Assembly: GCF_900188255.1 (NCBI RefSeq)
Contig: NZ_FZNS01000005.1
Coordinates: 186,001 to 250,000 of the forward strand
Reading direction: 5' to 3'
Length of the DNA stretch: 64,000 bases
DNA from: Hymenobacter mucosus
GTDB taxonomy: Bacteria > Bacteroidota > Bacteroidia > Cytophagales > Hymenobacteraceae
The notes under the pieces are model-generated. The model searched no databases, was not told where the DNA came from, and worked only from the letters and a program-made list of their open reading frames with translations. The position numbers and the translations under genes were made by a program. Numbering within the stretch: position 1 is the stretch's first letter; each line of letters begins with the position of its first letter. This document shows, in pieces, positions 18,662-28,695 of the stretch.

Positions 18662-20712
18662 GATTTTTTCTTTAGTACCAACTGCTCACCCTGCTTGGTA
18701 AGTAGTTGATTGAAGAACTCACGTAGGTAAACATATTCCTCTGCCGAGTACACCGGCTTGAGAAGGTTGAGACGGCTGGTAATCTGAATTTTGCCCGGCG
18801 TGGGCTGCACGCTATATAGGAAGCGGCCCCCGCCATTGGGCAAGTCTACGATGCCTGATTTTGGTGTTTCCTCTAGTTCGTAGCCCGTAGGCACGGTGAT
18901 GTTCATAATCACGGTTTCATCGAGCAGGGCACCAAAGTCTACTGGGAAACGACGGTCCTCGTGCAAGAAGGGGTTTTTGTCCATGCCGAACTGCCGCATC
19001 GGGTTGATGTAGAGCGTGCTTGCCGGCGCTTCAGCGCCGGCCGACGTAAACTCATATTCCAGCAGTAGAGGCTGGTGCAAAGCGTCGCGCTGCTGAAACG
19101 TGTATTTCGGAATGCTCCAGCCATCATGATCAGCTAGCAACTCTTCTATGTACTTTTTCTCGCCTAGGGTGCGCAGTCTATCACGCTGGCTAAGCGCCCG
19201 GTAACCCCCATACTCTTGGCGTACCGTGCCCGCTATGCCACCTTTCTCGTCTAACACAAGCTGTATTTGGCGGTACATCTGCTGTCGTTTAGACGCCGAC
19301 GCCAGCGGCACCCAGCGTGCATCGGCGTCCTTGGCCGTGACCAAGCGGCCCTGACCATTCAGGCACCGGTACGGAAGCATACCGCACGGAGCTAGCTCTT
19401 CAGTAGCATCTACGTACAGCTCCTGGTTTTCCCCTAGGGTCACCATGCCCACCACATAGTTGAAATTGCTCAGCAGGGGCAGCATCTCGTTGGCCCGGCC
19501 ATGGTCGCGCGTGCTCAGCAGCACGGGATGGGCCGTTAGGCCGGCTTCGCGCAGTAGCGCAATAAGGAGCAAGTTCACATCGGCAGCCGTGCCCGTCTTT
19601 TGTTCATATACGCGGCGGATCGGTACCGAACTGTAGACACCAGCCCGGCCATTGTATTTCACCGCCTGGCGCACAAACTGGTGCACGGCCGCGGCTCGCG
19701 CGGCTGGGTCAGGATACTTGGTTTTGAGAGTGGCCATTTCGGCCTTCAAGAAGGAGCCTTTGCTTAGTTGGCCGCCAAAATTCTCGTCCTGAATTAGCTC
19801 ACTGTTAATCTTCTCCCAGCTGTCAATTACGGACTTATATGGCTGACCTGGCCGTGTTATGCCAGCCAGTTCGAAGTCAATGTGCGATACGTAATCGGCG
19901 GTAGTAGTCATGTAAGGTTCCTCGCGCAAGGGCACTACATCTTTCATGGCCCACCGGTAGTTTGTAACCCGGGGAGTAAGCGAAGCCGATCCACCTGATT
20001 CGCGGCCGCCATTTAAGCCTGGCGTGATGGTAGGAGCCCAGCGCACACTGTACTGGCCCATACCCTCCGTGCGCTCTTGCACCGCGAGGGGTTCGTAGCC
20101 CTGGAGCAGCATTTTGTAGTCAAAGTATTCTGGAATACTTGCGCGGTACTCGCTCCACCGCACCGGAATGTCCGACTGAAAGGTCCAGTCCTGAAAGTTG
20201 AATATGAAGTCGGAGTTGACGGTGTAGGTAAACTCGATAACGGAGCCCTTCCGGACGTTGGGGAGCGTGAACTTGCGCACGGTCCAATTGGGGCCACTTT
20301 CCTCTTTAAAGATGGCATCGCCTTCCAACTTGTCCTTCACTACCTGACCATTCACTACGTTATAGGTGAGGCCGCGCAGGTTGGTTAGCTTTTCCTCCTT
20401 ACCATTCTTATGGTACAGCGGTACACTTATCGTTGCATGGTCGTAGCCACTTTTTTTAAGGATCTTGATGCGAGCTACGCGTTCAAACACCACCTTGAAA
20501 TCATCGGAGCCGACATCAAAGCGTGAGCGGCCGTAATCGCACAGCACAACGGCTTCTGCAGCGCTGTCGGCTACAAAATTGGCTTCTGAAAGATCTTTCT
20601 CGTCAATCTTACCGAACTTGATGGGGTCGGGAGCTTGGGCTCGTGCCGCAGTAGTGGCCACCCCCAAAAGCAGGCCTGTTAGTACCAGGCGAGAGGGTAT
20701 GTTTTTGATCAT
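18658..20712 (-). CDS. DUF3857 transglutaminase-like protein, catalytic residues lost
   Basis: This 684-aa exported protein has a signal peptide (about 1-25, ending ARAQ), an N-terminal DUF3857 domain and a transglutaminase-like core. The expected nucleophile is Ala376 (TGTAADVNLLL) and the expected His is Tyr419 (SNFNYVVG). The Asp is kept (YVDATEE, Asp435). It is therefore probably a binding or structural protein, not an enzyme. It resembles the upstream neighbour (20879-22930) much more than the downstream one, pointing to a local duplication. Its stop overlaps the next start by 4 bases. Confidence 0.85.
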   Translation of the reverse strand: MIKNIPSRLVLTGLLLGVATTAARAQAPDPIKFGKIDEKDLSEANFVADSAAEAVVLCDYGRSRFDVGSDDFKVVFERVARIKILKKSGYDHATISVPLYHKNGKEEKLTNLRGLTYNVVNGQVVKDKLEGDAIFKEESGPNWTVRKFTLPNVRKGSVIEFTYTVNSDFIFNFQDWTFQSDIPVRWSEYRASIPEYFDYKMLLQGYEPLAVQERTEGMGQYSVRWAPTITPGLNGGRESGGSASLTPRVTNYRWAMKDVVPLREEPYMTTTADYVSHIDFELAGITRPGQPYKSVIDSWEKINSELIQDENFGGQLSKGSFLKAEMATLKTKYPDPAARAAAVHQFVRQAVKYNGRAGVYSSVPIRRVYEQKTGTAADVNLLLIALLREAGLTAHPVLLSTRDHGRANEMLPLLSNFNYVVGMVTLGENQELYVDATEELAPCGMLPYRCLNGQGRLVTAKDADARWVPLASASKRQQMYRQIQLVLDEKGGIAGTVRQEYGGYRALSQRDRLRTLGEKKYIEELLADHDGWSIPKYTFQQRDALHQPLLLEYEFTSAGAEAPASTLYINPMRQFGMDKNPFLHEDRRFPVDFGALLDETVIMNITVPTGYELEETPKSGIVDLPNGGGRFLYSVQPTPGKIQITSRLNLLKPVYSAEEYVYLREFFNQLLTKQGEQLVLKKKS

Positions 20713-20878
20713 ATAGAAAAATTATAGAGGTAGCAGGTTCGGCTCTTTAAGATACTCGGCAGTATGACTATTGCTACTGTGCCACAGTAAATTAGCTGAG
20801 TAAATAGGCTGGCTGAAGCTTAGTGTGCAGCGCGTAGCTACGTAGGCACCAGCGAGGTATTCTATAAAAGGCTGAGCG

Positions 20879-22915
20879 CTACTTGGTCTGTTTGGTGAGA
20901 ACCAGGGGCTCAGCCATTTTGGCGAGGGCTCTGGCGTAGAGTTCTCGCAAGGCTACGTATTCGTTGGGGGAATACTGCGTTTTGTTGAGAGCCAAGCGAG
21001 CCGTGATTTGTAAGGTCTCGGGCGACAGTTGGCTGACACTATATAGGAACCTGCCACCGTCATTGGGGAGGTTGATCAGCGCACTAGTGGGCAACGAAGT
21101 AGCGCTGTAGCCGGTAGGTAAATGCAGCTTTACCGAATATTCTAAGCGGCGGCTGCTCGGTAAATCCACGGGAAACAGGCGCTCATCGTGGCGGAAGGGC
21201 GACGCACCTGGGCCCAGGTGTTGTAGCGGCCGTACGTACATCGTAGCAACGGCCTCTTCTGCCCCCGCAAGCCGAGTTGTAAATGTAACTACTAACGGCT
21301 TGCCCAACTCATTGGTGCCTGCCACATCCGCTCGCTCCACCGTCCAGTCTGGGTGGGTGCTCTGCCATTGCTTGCGCAAGGCATGCTCCGACTCGCGGGC
21401 CGTACTCCGTGCCGATGGCGCCGCATAGCCCGCGTATTCCTGACGAATGGTGCCACTTATGGTACTGCGTGCGTCCAAGGTGAAGTCGGCGGCGGTATAT
21501 ACCAAATGCGTTTGGGTAGTTGTAAGCGGTACCCAGCGGCCCGTGGTGCTAAGCAAGCGCCCTTGGTTATTGAGGCAGCGCTCTGGTAGCAGAGTAAAGG
21601 GTAGCAGGGGCTCAGTGGCATCCAGCAGCAACTCTTTCCCATCGGGCAGGGTCACGTGGGCTACCACGTAGTTGAACTGGCTCACGACTGGTAAGTCCGT
21701 CTGAATGCGCCCGTGGGCACGCGTGCTGAGTAAAAGAGGGTTGGCCGTAAGGCCCGCATCGCGAAGAGTGCGCACCAGCAGTAGGTTTACCTCGCCAGCC
21801 GTACCATGCCGCAACTCTAGTAGCTTTTTAGCGGAGTGTTCGGCGTAAAGCGTATTGGTGCCATCATACCCCACTGCTTGCATAACCAAGGTACGGACGG
21901 CATCGGCACGTGCTGGCAAATCGTTCGCGTGCAGCGTAGCCAAGGCTGCAGCACCAGACGTCAACGGGGTAGCACGCTCCAGAAATCCCCCAAACTCTTC
22001 GTCCTTCAGTAAGTTTTTTTCAATCTGTTCCCAGGTGCCTACTACAAACTGGGGCTCTTGATCTGGAAACTGAATGCGTTCGAGCTCAAAGTCCACCCGG
22101 CTGAGATAGTCGCGCGGTGTTGTGAGGAAAGGCTCCTCCCGGAAAGCGGGTGCATCTTTCAGTACCCAGCGCCGGGCTACTGCCTGGGTAGAAATGTTGT
22201 ATACCTTATCACTGGCGCCAGCGGAGTACCCGCCATGGCCGTCACTTGTTTTGGAGCGGTAGCTGGTTCGGTAAAAAGGCGTTGTAGTCTCGTTGACGGC
22301 AAACGGGAGGTAGGAACGAGAAATTTCCTTGTAGCGGAAAAAGGAAGGAACCGTGGTACGGTACTCGCTCCACCGCACCGGAATTTCTTGCTGGAATTGC
22401 CAGTCTTGCAGATTAAAGACGAAGTTGGATAGTATAGCGTAGGAAAACTCTATTACTGAGCCCTCACGCACATTGGGGAGGGTGAAGGCATATTCATCAA
22501 CGTTGGCCGTGAGTTTGCGCGAGAATACAGCGTCGGTCTTCAGCGGTTCCTTCTTCCATTCGCCTCCTACCAGGTTATAGGTAAATCCTTTTAGCTGTTG
22601 TAGTTTTTCCTGCTGACCATCGCGGTGATACAGTGGCACTTTTACGGTAGCCCACTCGTATCCCGTGCGGCGCAAAATGTGTACCCGCGTAATTCGGTCA
22701 AAACGCACCACAAAGCCATCCATGCCACCCTCAATCTTTGACTGCCCGAAGTCGCAGAGTACTTCGGCTGGTGCTGTAGTGTCTGCAGGAGCGCTTGGAA
22801 GCTCTTTTGCCGAGAAGCTACCGAGGTGTATTGGGATGTCTTGCGCTATAGAACGAGTAGAATTGAGCAGAAGCCCAGACAGGAGCGCACACGACCACAG
22901 AGTGGCCACTTTCAT
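20879..22915 (-). CDS. DUF3857 transglutaminase-like protein, catalytic residues lost
   Basis: This is the first gene of the DUF3857 operon, about 678 aa from the ATG at 22915, which gives the signal peptide MKVATLWSCALLSG... SIAQ. Another in-frame ATG lies at 22930; residue numbers here count from it. DUF3857 is followed by the transglutaminase-like core, where Cys is Ala378 (HGTAGEVNLLL), His is Tyr421 (SQFNYVVA) and Asp437 remains (LLDATEP). The same two substitutions occur in the next gene, so they arose before or with the duplication. It lies 166 bases upstream of that gene. Confidence 0.83.
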   Translation of the reverse strand: MKVATLWSCALLSGLLLNSTRSIAQDIPIHLGSFSAKELPSAPADTTAPAEVLCDFGQSKIEGGMDGFVVRFDRITRVHILRRTGYEWATVKVPLYHRDGQQEKLQQLKGFTYNLVGGEWKKEPLKTDAVFSRKLTANVDEYAFTLPNVREGSVIEFSYAILSNFVFNLQDWQFQQEIPVRWSEYRTTVPSFFRYKEISRSYLPFAVNETTTPFYRTSYRSKTSDGHGGYSAGASDKVYNISTQAVARRWVLKDAPAFREEPFLTTPRDYLSRVDFELERIQFPDQEPQFVVGTWEQIEKNLLKDEEFGGFLERATPLTSGAAALATLHANDLPARADAVRTLVMQAVGYDGTNTLYAEHSAKKLLELRHGTAGEVNLLLVRTLRDAGLTANPLLLSTRAHGRIQTDLPVVSQFNYVVAHVTLPDGKELLLDATEPLLPFTLLPERCLNNQGRLLSTTGRWVPLTTTQTHLVYTAADFTLDARSTISGTIRQEYAGYAAPSARSTARESEHALRKQWQSTHPDWTVERADVAGTNELGKPLVVTFTTRLAGAEEAVATMYVRPLQHLGPGASPFRHDERLFPVDLPSSRRLEYSVKLHLPTGYSATSLPTSALINLPNDGGRFLYSVSQLSPETLQITARLALNKTQYSPNEYVALRELYARALAKMAEPLVLTKQTK

Positions 22916-23068
22916 TGGAGTAGATAACACGCAAATAGGACGTTTTTAATAACAGTGCGCGCCTTGCATCGGCGCAAAAACCTGGATAAAGATAAGGGAT
23001 TATGGTATAGAACAACGCATATTCTTGCTCCTTATTCTAGCAAAAGGAGTACTCAAACTGCTCAGGCA

Positions 23069-24271
23069 CTACTGCGCTGGTACGGCTTGCTTTTCCCGCA
23101 CACCCACGAGCAGATAAACTAGCGCTCCTAGGGTGCACGCCATGCTGAGGCCGTGCACGTAAGGCAAATGGGCAGGCGTATTGCTGAACAACCAGCCGGC
23201 CAGTACAGCACCCAGCCCAATACCTACTTCAAGGGCAATATACATGGTTGCTACGCCGCGGCCTCGTCGCTCAGGATGGCTGCGGTCAATAGTCCAGGCG
23301 TAGAGGGTGGGAGAGTTGAGGCCCGAACCCAGCCCAAATAGAACTGCTGCGCTCAGAAACAGCGTAACGGAAGAACCAGCCAACGCAAGCAACCCCAAGG
23401 AAATAGCCATGACGGCGCTAGAGACTCGCAGTACGGGCACCCGACCGTAGGTATCGGAAGCACGGCCGGCCACCAAGCGGATGGCAAGGGAGGCTACGGT
23501 ATAGTAGGTAAGGAATAAGCCTTTATTGGCCGGGCCGAGACCTAGGGCTTGACTCTGATCGGGGGTGACGGTTAAGATGGCACCAAAAGGGAACAGGCAC
23601 AGCAGCGTGACTAGAGCCGGCTGGAATACCTGCGGGTCCAGCACCTCGGACCAGTGTATGCGCAGCAAGGACCAAGTGAACCGCTGCCGCTGGGCTTGCG
23701 GTAAGGTTTCCGTCATGGTGCCTTGAACAAGCAGGCTCAGCAGGGCCAGCCCCGACGAAAGATAGAACAGCGTGTTGAGGGACGTAGCTGCCGTGATGCG
23801 GGGCCCAATGGACGGCCCAAAGGCCATGCCTAGGGTGCCCGCTACGCCAAGTAAGCCCATTGCTTCCCCACGTTTGTCGGCTGGTATGATGTCAGCAATG
23901 AATGCCGCTGTGCCCGTAGGCTTGAAGCCCGTGCTGAACCCGTGCAGCAGCCGCAGCCCCAGAAATGCCGCTACGGTGCTGGTCCAGGGGTAAAAGAAGC
24001 CACACACGAAACAAACCAAGGAGCCAAACACCATTACTGGAATGCGGCCTACCGTATCGGCCAGCTTACCGCTAAATGGCCGGGAAATAGCGGCTGTGAG
24101 GGTGAACAAGGCAATAATTAATCCTTTGTAGTCGCCACCACCTAGCCGGGTAAGGTAGTCTGGCAACTCCGGCAGGAGCATGTTGAAGCTCATGAAAAAC
24201 AGGAACGACGACAAGCACATCAGCCAGAAGCCGACGGTATATACTCGGGGTGAAGAAGAGGTAGCAGACAT
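23069..24271 (-). CDS. MFS transporter
   Basis: This 400-aa inner-membrane protein has about 12 predicted transmembrane helices and MFS loop signatures, including SGKLADTVGRIPVM after helix 2 (motif A) and the parallel AGRASDTYGRVPVL in the second half. It is probably a proton-coupled exporter; nothing in the sequence or neighbours fixes the substrate. A perfect TAnnTTTG box lies 8 bases before the ATG, so its mRNA is likely leaderless or nearly so. Confidence 0.9.
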   Translation of the reverse strand: MSATSSSPRVYTVGFWLMCLSSFLFFMSFNMLLPELPDYLTRLGGGDYKGLIIALFTLTAAISRPFSGKLADTVGRIPVMVFGSLVCFVCGFFYPWTSTVAAFLGLRLLHGFSTGFKPTGTAAFIADIIPADKRGEAMGLLGVAGTLGMAFGPSIGPRITAATSLNTLFYLSSGLALLSLLVQGTMTETLPQAQRQRFTWSLLRIHWSEVLDPQVFQPALVTLLCLFPFGAILTVTPDQSQALGLGPANKGLFLTYYTVASLAIRLVAGRASDTYGRVPVLRVSSAVMAISLGLLALAGSSVTLFLSAAVLFGLGSGLNSPTLYAWTIDRSHPERRGRGVATMYIALEVGIGLGAVLAGWLFSNTPAHLPYVHGLSMACTLGALVYLLVGVREKQAVPAQ

Positions 24272-24279
24272 TTCGGCCG

Positions 24280-24287
24280 CAAAGGTA
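24280..24287 (-). promoter_or_regulatory. Promoter -7 box abutting the MFS start
   Basis: On the minus strand the sequence is TACCTTTG, then 8 bases, then the ATG at 24271. Transcription starting the usual few bases after the box would leave almost no 5' leader. Confidence 0.6.
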
Positions 24288-24495
24288 GGGTAGCGTACCC
24301 AGGCAGGCGGTATGCTAGGCGTATTTCTGCGTTGAACCCGGTACGGGGCCCCGCTTCCCCCTTACACCTGATAGGCAGCTAGTTTGCCCCGGAAAAGAAA
24401 AAATGACAAAATTCTTTCGGAGAAAAATTCTCCACTAGACCTAACCTCCGTTGTACCTTGCCTGTTGTTACACCCACACATAACAAGGTACAGGT

Positions 24496-26163
24496 ATGGC
24501 ACAAGACCAGCAGAATCAACCGCAAAACGGCGTCTCCGGCGACGGTACGGGCACGGCCGTAACTGGGGCAGGCACTTCCCACGACTCCCGCACTGCGGAA
24601 GGAGAAAATGCACAAACGCTGACCACCCGCCAGGGCCACCCTCTCACCAACAACCAGAACCTACGTACCGTGGGCAACCGCGGTCCAGCTACGCTGGAGA
24701 ACTACCAGTTTCTGGAAAAAATGAGCCACTTCGACCGGGAGCGAGTTCCGGAGCGCGTAGTGCACGCTCGTGGTGCTGGTGCCCATGGGGTATTTGAAGC
24801 ATACGGTAAAGTAGGCGACGAGCCTATTGAAAAGTACACCCGCGCTAAGCTGTTCAACACGCCTGGCAAGCAAACGCCCGTGTTCGTACGCTTTTCTACG
24901 GTAGGCCACGGTGGTCACTCCCCCGAAACCCTGCGCGACCCCCGCGGTTTCGCCGTAAAGTTCTACACCGAAGATGGCAACTGGGACCTGGTAGGTAACA
25001 ACCTGAAAGTGTTCTTTATCCGGGATGCCATGAAGTTCCCAGACCTGATTCACTCGCAGAAGCCTGACCCAGTACACAACCGTCAGACGGGTGAGCGTAT
25101 CTTCGACTTCATTGCTAACACGCCGGAGGCCATGCACATGGTTTCCTTCCTGTTCTCGCCTTGGGGTATTCCTGCTAACTACCGCCAGATGCAGGGCTCG
25201 GGCGTAAACACCTACAAGTGGGTGAATGCTGCCGGTGAAGCTGTACTGGTGAAATACCACTGGGAGCCGCTACAGGGCATCAAGAACCTGACCCAGCCCG
25301 AAGCCGAAGCCATTCAGGCCAAGAACTTCAACCACGCTACCCAGGACCTGTTCGACAACATTAAGGCCGGCAACTTCCCGCAGTGGGAACTGTTCGTGCA
25401 GATCATGAGCGACGACGAGCATCCTGAATTGGACTTCGATCCGCTCGACGATACTAAGCTGTGGCCCCAGGACCAGTTCCCATGGCTGCCAGTAGGTAAG
25501 ATGACGTTGAATAAAAACCCTGAGAACTACTTTGCTGAAGTAGAGCAGGCTGCATTCGGTACGGGCGTACTAGTAGATGGCCTAGACTTCTCGGACGACA
25601 AAATGCTGCAGGGCCGTACGTTCTCGTACTCCGACACGCAACGCTACCGTGTAGGTACTAACTACCTACAACTGCCCATCAACGCGCCCAAAAAGCACGT
25701 AGCTACCAACCAGCGCGATGGTCAGATGGCCTACCATGTTGACTCGGCGCCCGGCCAGAACTTGCACGTAAACTACGAGCCCAGCAGCCTCAATGGCTTG
25801 AAGGAAGCTCCTCGTACGGCACCTGAGCATACGCCCCAATACTCGGGCCGTTTGCTGCGCGAAACCATTGACCGCACCAACAACTTCAAGCAAGCAGGTG
25901 AGCGGTACCGGTTGCACGAAGATTGGGAGCGTGATGACCTCATCAACAACATGGTGGGCGCGCTAGCCGACGCAAACAAGGTAGTGCAGGACAAGATGAT
26001 TGAACTGTGCACCAACTGCGACCCAGATTGGGGCCAGCGTGTAGCTGAAGGTATCAAAATGGCTAAGAGCGGCCAGGATGGTGCTACCCAGGCCAACGAA
26101 AGCAAGGCTGCTGAAGCCGTGGCGCAAGCCGAATCAGTAGCGCACGAAGCGAAGCCTTACTAA
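24496..26163 (+). CDS. Monofunctional haem catalase
   Basis: This 555-aa enzyme dismutates hydrogen peroxide to water and oxygen. Active-site His90 is in [11 protein letters not shown], the distal Asn is near 168 ([10 protein letters not shown]), and the proximal haem-ligand Tyr378 is in [12 protein letters not shown]. The protein has a hydrophilic N-terminal extension of about 45 residues (Gly/Thr/Gln-rich) and an Ala/Glu-rich C-terminal tail. No signal peptide is present, so it is cytoplasmic. It is monocistronic, with its own terminator. Confidence 0.97.
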   Translation: MAQDQQNQPQNGVSGDGTGTAVTGAGTSHDSRTAEGENAQTLTTRQGHPLTNNQNLRTVGNRGPATLENYQFLEKMSHFDRERVPERVVHARGAGAHGVFEAYGKVGDEPIEKYTRAKLFNTPGKQTPVFVRFSTVGHGGHSPETLRDPRGFAVKFYTEDGNWDLVGNNLKVFFIRDAMKFPDLIHSQKPDPVHNRQTGERIFDFIANTPEAMHMVSFLFSPWGIPANYRQMQGSGVNTYKWVNAAGEAVLVKYHWEPLQGIKNLTQPEAEAIQAKNFNHATQDLFDNIKAGNFPQWELFVQIMSDDEHPELDFDPLDDTKLWPQDQFPWLPVGKMTLNKNPENYFAEVEQAAFGTGVLVDGLDFSDDKMLQGRTFSYSDTQRYRVGTNYLQLPINAPKKHVATNQRDGQMAYHVDSAPGQNLHVNYEPSSLNGLKEAPRTAPEHTPQYSGRLLRETIDRTNNFKQAGERYRLHEDWERDDLINNMVGALADANKVVQDKMIELCTNCDPDWGQRVAEGIKMAKSGQDGATQANESKAAEAVAQAESVAHEAKPY

Positions 26164-26183
26164 TCTAGACTTCCACGAGTAAC

Positions 26184-26218
26184 AAAAAGGCCCCAGCTTG
26201 TGTAGCTGGGGCCTTTTT
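26184..26218. terminator. Bidirectional terminator after the catalase gene
   Basis: Perfect 15-base arms AAAAAGGCCCCAGCT and complement surround a 5-base loop. The hairpin lies between the convergent catalase gene and the coiled-coil membrane protein gene. Confidence 0.92.
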
Positions 26219-26292
26219 GCGTGTACTGGCTACCGTGTAGTAGTCAGTGGGTAATGATGTTTAGAAGTCCGATTTCTTGCTCCGGAAGTCGT

Positions 26293-27849
26293 TTATATAT
26301 CATCTGGCAATGTCGTGGTGGAGTCCATCACCTCACCTTCTTGGGGCGTGGGGGGTTCTTGCTCAGGAATGACCTCCGGCGCAGATTCTTGAATGGTGTC
26401 TTCCTCACGGGAAGCACCACCCTCATCTGTATCCAGAGTGAGCGTATCGGGCTGAATATCGGAGAGAGAAGGCGCCGTTGCTTCCGCCTCTTCCTGGTCT
26501 ACCGATTCGCGGGTCCTGGTATTGGATTGGGGGGAAGGCTCTGGGTCCTTGAGCTTGTTCGACAGGTGCACTAGGCCCCACGCTCCCATGGCTAAGCCGC
26601 CGGCAGCAGCTACTAGCAACGCCACCCGCGGCCAGCGCAGCTGCCAAGCCGACTGACGAGGTAGCAGATTGGGCGCCTTGTGGGGGCTGGCTGCGGGGGG
26701 CGCCGGTCGTGAGGGGGCTGGGCGTGGCGCGGGCGCGGCGGCTACCGCCTGCGCCCTAGATGGCGCAGGCGGTAGTGCTGGTGCGGGCAGCGGAGTTGGG
26801 GTAGGGGGTTGACTCTGCATCTGCTGAATCAGCTGCCCTAACTGCTGAATTCGAGCGTCCAACTCCTGATTACGCGCGGCCGATTCTTGCCGGGAAGCTT
26901 GAAAGGCTTGCTCTAGTAGTTGTTTCTCACGAGTTTCAGCAGCTAAGCGAGCTTGCAGGTCCGTGACTTCGGCAGTAGCAGGCGGGGCTTGCGTAAGCTG
27001 GTCGCGTAGCTGCGCAATGCTCCGTTCCCGTTCGGCTTCGCGCGCTTCCATCTCCTGGCGCTGCTGGAGCAGTTCTTCGCGTACTTGCTGGCGCAGTTGC
27101 TCCAGGCGCTGCTTTTCCTCTTGGCTGGCCGCTACTACGGTGGTGCCACCATACGGGGCATCGTGCGGAATATCATCGGCGCCGAGCCAGCGCCAGAGCT
27201 GCCGGGCCCGCTGTTCCCAGTAGCCTTGGCCGGTGCCGTCTACCTCAGGCGTTTCGCCCGAAGCCGAGTTGTCAGCTAAGTCTTGCCACCACGACGTAAA
27301 ATCGGCCTCCGTGAGGGCCACGGCTGGGTGCGCCAGCTGTTGCAAGCGCCTAGGTAAGTGCGGCAGCTGGCTGAGCAGCTGAAAGTGGCCCGTATTGCCG
27401 GGCAGGGTGCGTAAGTACCGTTCTACTCCCGCATCGAAGCTGACGGTAGCCGCAAACAGCACAATGCCCGACACCTGCTCTGCTCGGACGGGCTCTGGGC
27501 TTAGGCTGTCACTTAGCCAGTAGGCCACGGCTAGTTGCTGCCGCTGAAACTGAGCGAAAGGGTTAGGTGCCGTACCCGTCCAGGGGAGCGGGGCGCCTTG
27601 GAGCTGCCAAGCCCCTGCAGTAGCTGGAATTTCCAATTGCCCGCCTCCCGGTGCATAGAGTAGTACCGTGATGTTATGAGGACGCAGAATCAGGGCATCT
27701 ATCTCCTCTTCCTCGGCGCCTAGCACCAAGTTGCCCAGCAGCACTGTGGGCGGGGCATTGGCCTCGGCCTGCAAGGTGTCGTGCACTGCTTCGTACCAGG
27801 CTTGCCGGGCCGGATCATCAAAAGAGGCAAACAGGAGGCTATGCAGCAT
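26293..27849 (-). CDS. NERD-like, coiled-coil, single-pass membrane protein
   Basis: I do not recognise this 518-aa protein as a named family. The N-terminal 110 residues resemble a NERD (nuclease-related) domain: a Glu/Ile/Asp at 49-51 (EEEIDALIL) and a later NPFAQFQRQQL block. The ExK pair is replaced (VLLYAPGGG), so nuclease activity is unlikely. The order then is: a globular part to about 235, a Glu/Gln/Arg-rich coiled coil (240-346), a Pro/Ala linker (348-397), one transmembrane helix (about 407-429) and an acidic tail (430-518). There is no signal peptide, so the N-terminus should be cytoplasmic and the tail periplasmic. Its function is unknown. Confidence 0.7.
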   Translation of the reverse strand: MLHSLLFASFDDPARQAWYEAVHDTLQAEANAPPTVLLGNLVLGAEEEEIDALILRPHNITVLLYAPGGGQLEIPATAGAWQLQGAPLPWTGTAPNPFAQFQRQQLAVAYWLSDSLSPEPVRAEQVSGIVLFAATVSFDAGVERYLRTLPGNTGHFQLLSQLPHLPRRLQQLAHPAVALTEADFTSWWQDLADNSASGETPEVDGTGQGYWEQRARQLWRWLGADDIPHDAPYGGTTVVAASQEEKQRLEQLRQQVREELLQQRQEMEAREAERERSIAQLRDQLTQAPPATAEVTDLQARLAAETREKQLLEQAFQASRQESAARNQELDARIQQLGQLIQQMQSQPPTPTPLPAPALPPAPSRAQAVAAAPAPRPAPSRPAPPAASPHKAPNLLPRQSAWQLRWPRVALLVAAAGGLAMGAWGLVHLSNKLKDPEPSPQSNTRTRESVDQEEAEATAPSLSDIQPDTLTLDTDEGGASREEDTIQESAPEVIPEQEPPTPQEGEVMDSTTTLPDDI

Positions 27850-28199
27850 GCGAGAAGTGCGATGACGGGAAACAGGAGGACTTAAAGTAACGCTCGGAAC
27901 GCGAGCGAAGATACATCCGGGCGCTGGTGCTGGAGTGGGGCTGTATCTCTAGGCAAGGAAGGATAGCTGCAGGGGAAGGTAGCTAGCTCCTACAAAGTGG
28001 GCTAGTAACCAACTACCTATTGGTTAGGTAAGCTACTTCTTTCTTGAAATCGAACTAGTAAAACTGCTGAGCGATGGACAGGGCAAAGCATGCGGTAGAG
28101 GACCTAGAAACCGCACTAGCAGCTCCTCAGGCAATACTCAACGCTATACCTCTTCCTAAAATAGACCGTACATGTTCATCGCACTAACCATGTTGACCT
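27850..28199. other. 350-base intergenic region, no feature found
   Basis: This lies between the divergent NERD-like gene and a small hypothetical gene. It must hold promoters for both. On the minus strand a TATCTTCG box (27906-27913) is close to the TAnnTTTG consensus. I see no RNA gene, repeat or open frame of note. Confidence 0.4.
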
Positions 28200-28460
28200 A
28201 TGCCTCTGCATCAAGAATTGGATAAGAAACTGAGTAAGATTTACGAGCCGTCTACGCGCGTCGACGATGTGTTTAAGGGCTACGACATCACTTTTCTCAC
28301 GAACAAGGAAGGCGAACCAGTAACCCTGTTTTTTGGCAAACGCCGCCCCGACGGAACCATCTCCGGCGAACGGTACACCCGCGTTATCAAGCGCAAACCC
28401 AACAGTATGGAAGTCCTCTCAAGTCACTGGGACAACCAAGGTAAGATTATGAATCGCTAG
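28200..28460 (+). CDS. Small hypothetical protein
   Basis: This 86-aa, hydrophilic and basic protein has no signal peptide or membrane segment. It starts MPLHQELDKKLSKIYEP and contains alternating charged and aromatic strands (GYDITFLTNKEGEPVTLFFGKRR, then ISGERYTRVIKRK), suggesting a small beta-fold. An in-frame TGA 6 bases upstream fixes the ATG as the earliest start. Codon use looks like the neighbours, which supports a real gene. Its function is unknown. Confidence 0.6.
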   Translation: MPLHQELDKKLSKIYEPSTRVDDVFKGYDITFLTNKEGEPVTLFFGKRRPDGTISGERYTRVIKRKPNSMEVLSSHWDNQGKIMNR

Positions 28461-28502
28461 CCCGTTTTTGTCCGCCGCCGTACGCGAGCAAAAGCGGGCT
28501 AG
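28457..28502 (+). terminator. Possible terminator hairpin
   Basis: CTAGCCCG pairs with CGGGCTAG, extended by TTTT/AAAA with one bulged base. It overlaps the stop codon of the small gene. No U tract follows, so terminator activity is doubtful. Confidence 0.35.
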
Positions 28503-28695
28503 TAGCGTTGCGGCCTCCCAAAAATGCAGAATGAAAGGAGGAAGGAGTATCTGCGCTAATAAGGGTGGTATTGCTAAGTAACAAACAGACTAGTAGGAAA
28601 ATGTGCGAAGCTGCAACCCAAGCAACTTTTGCTGGTGCGGACTGTCAAAAAGGCGGCCTTTGCACTTCGGCGCGGCGTGTGTCGTATAGCAGCGC

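Noticed and set aside
24661..25260. 199-codon open frame antisense to the catalase gene
   Set aside because: It is a mirror of conserved catalase codons.
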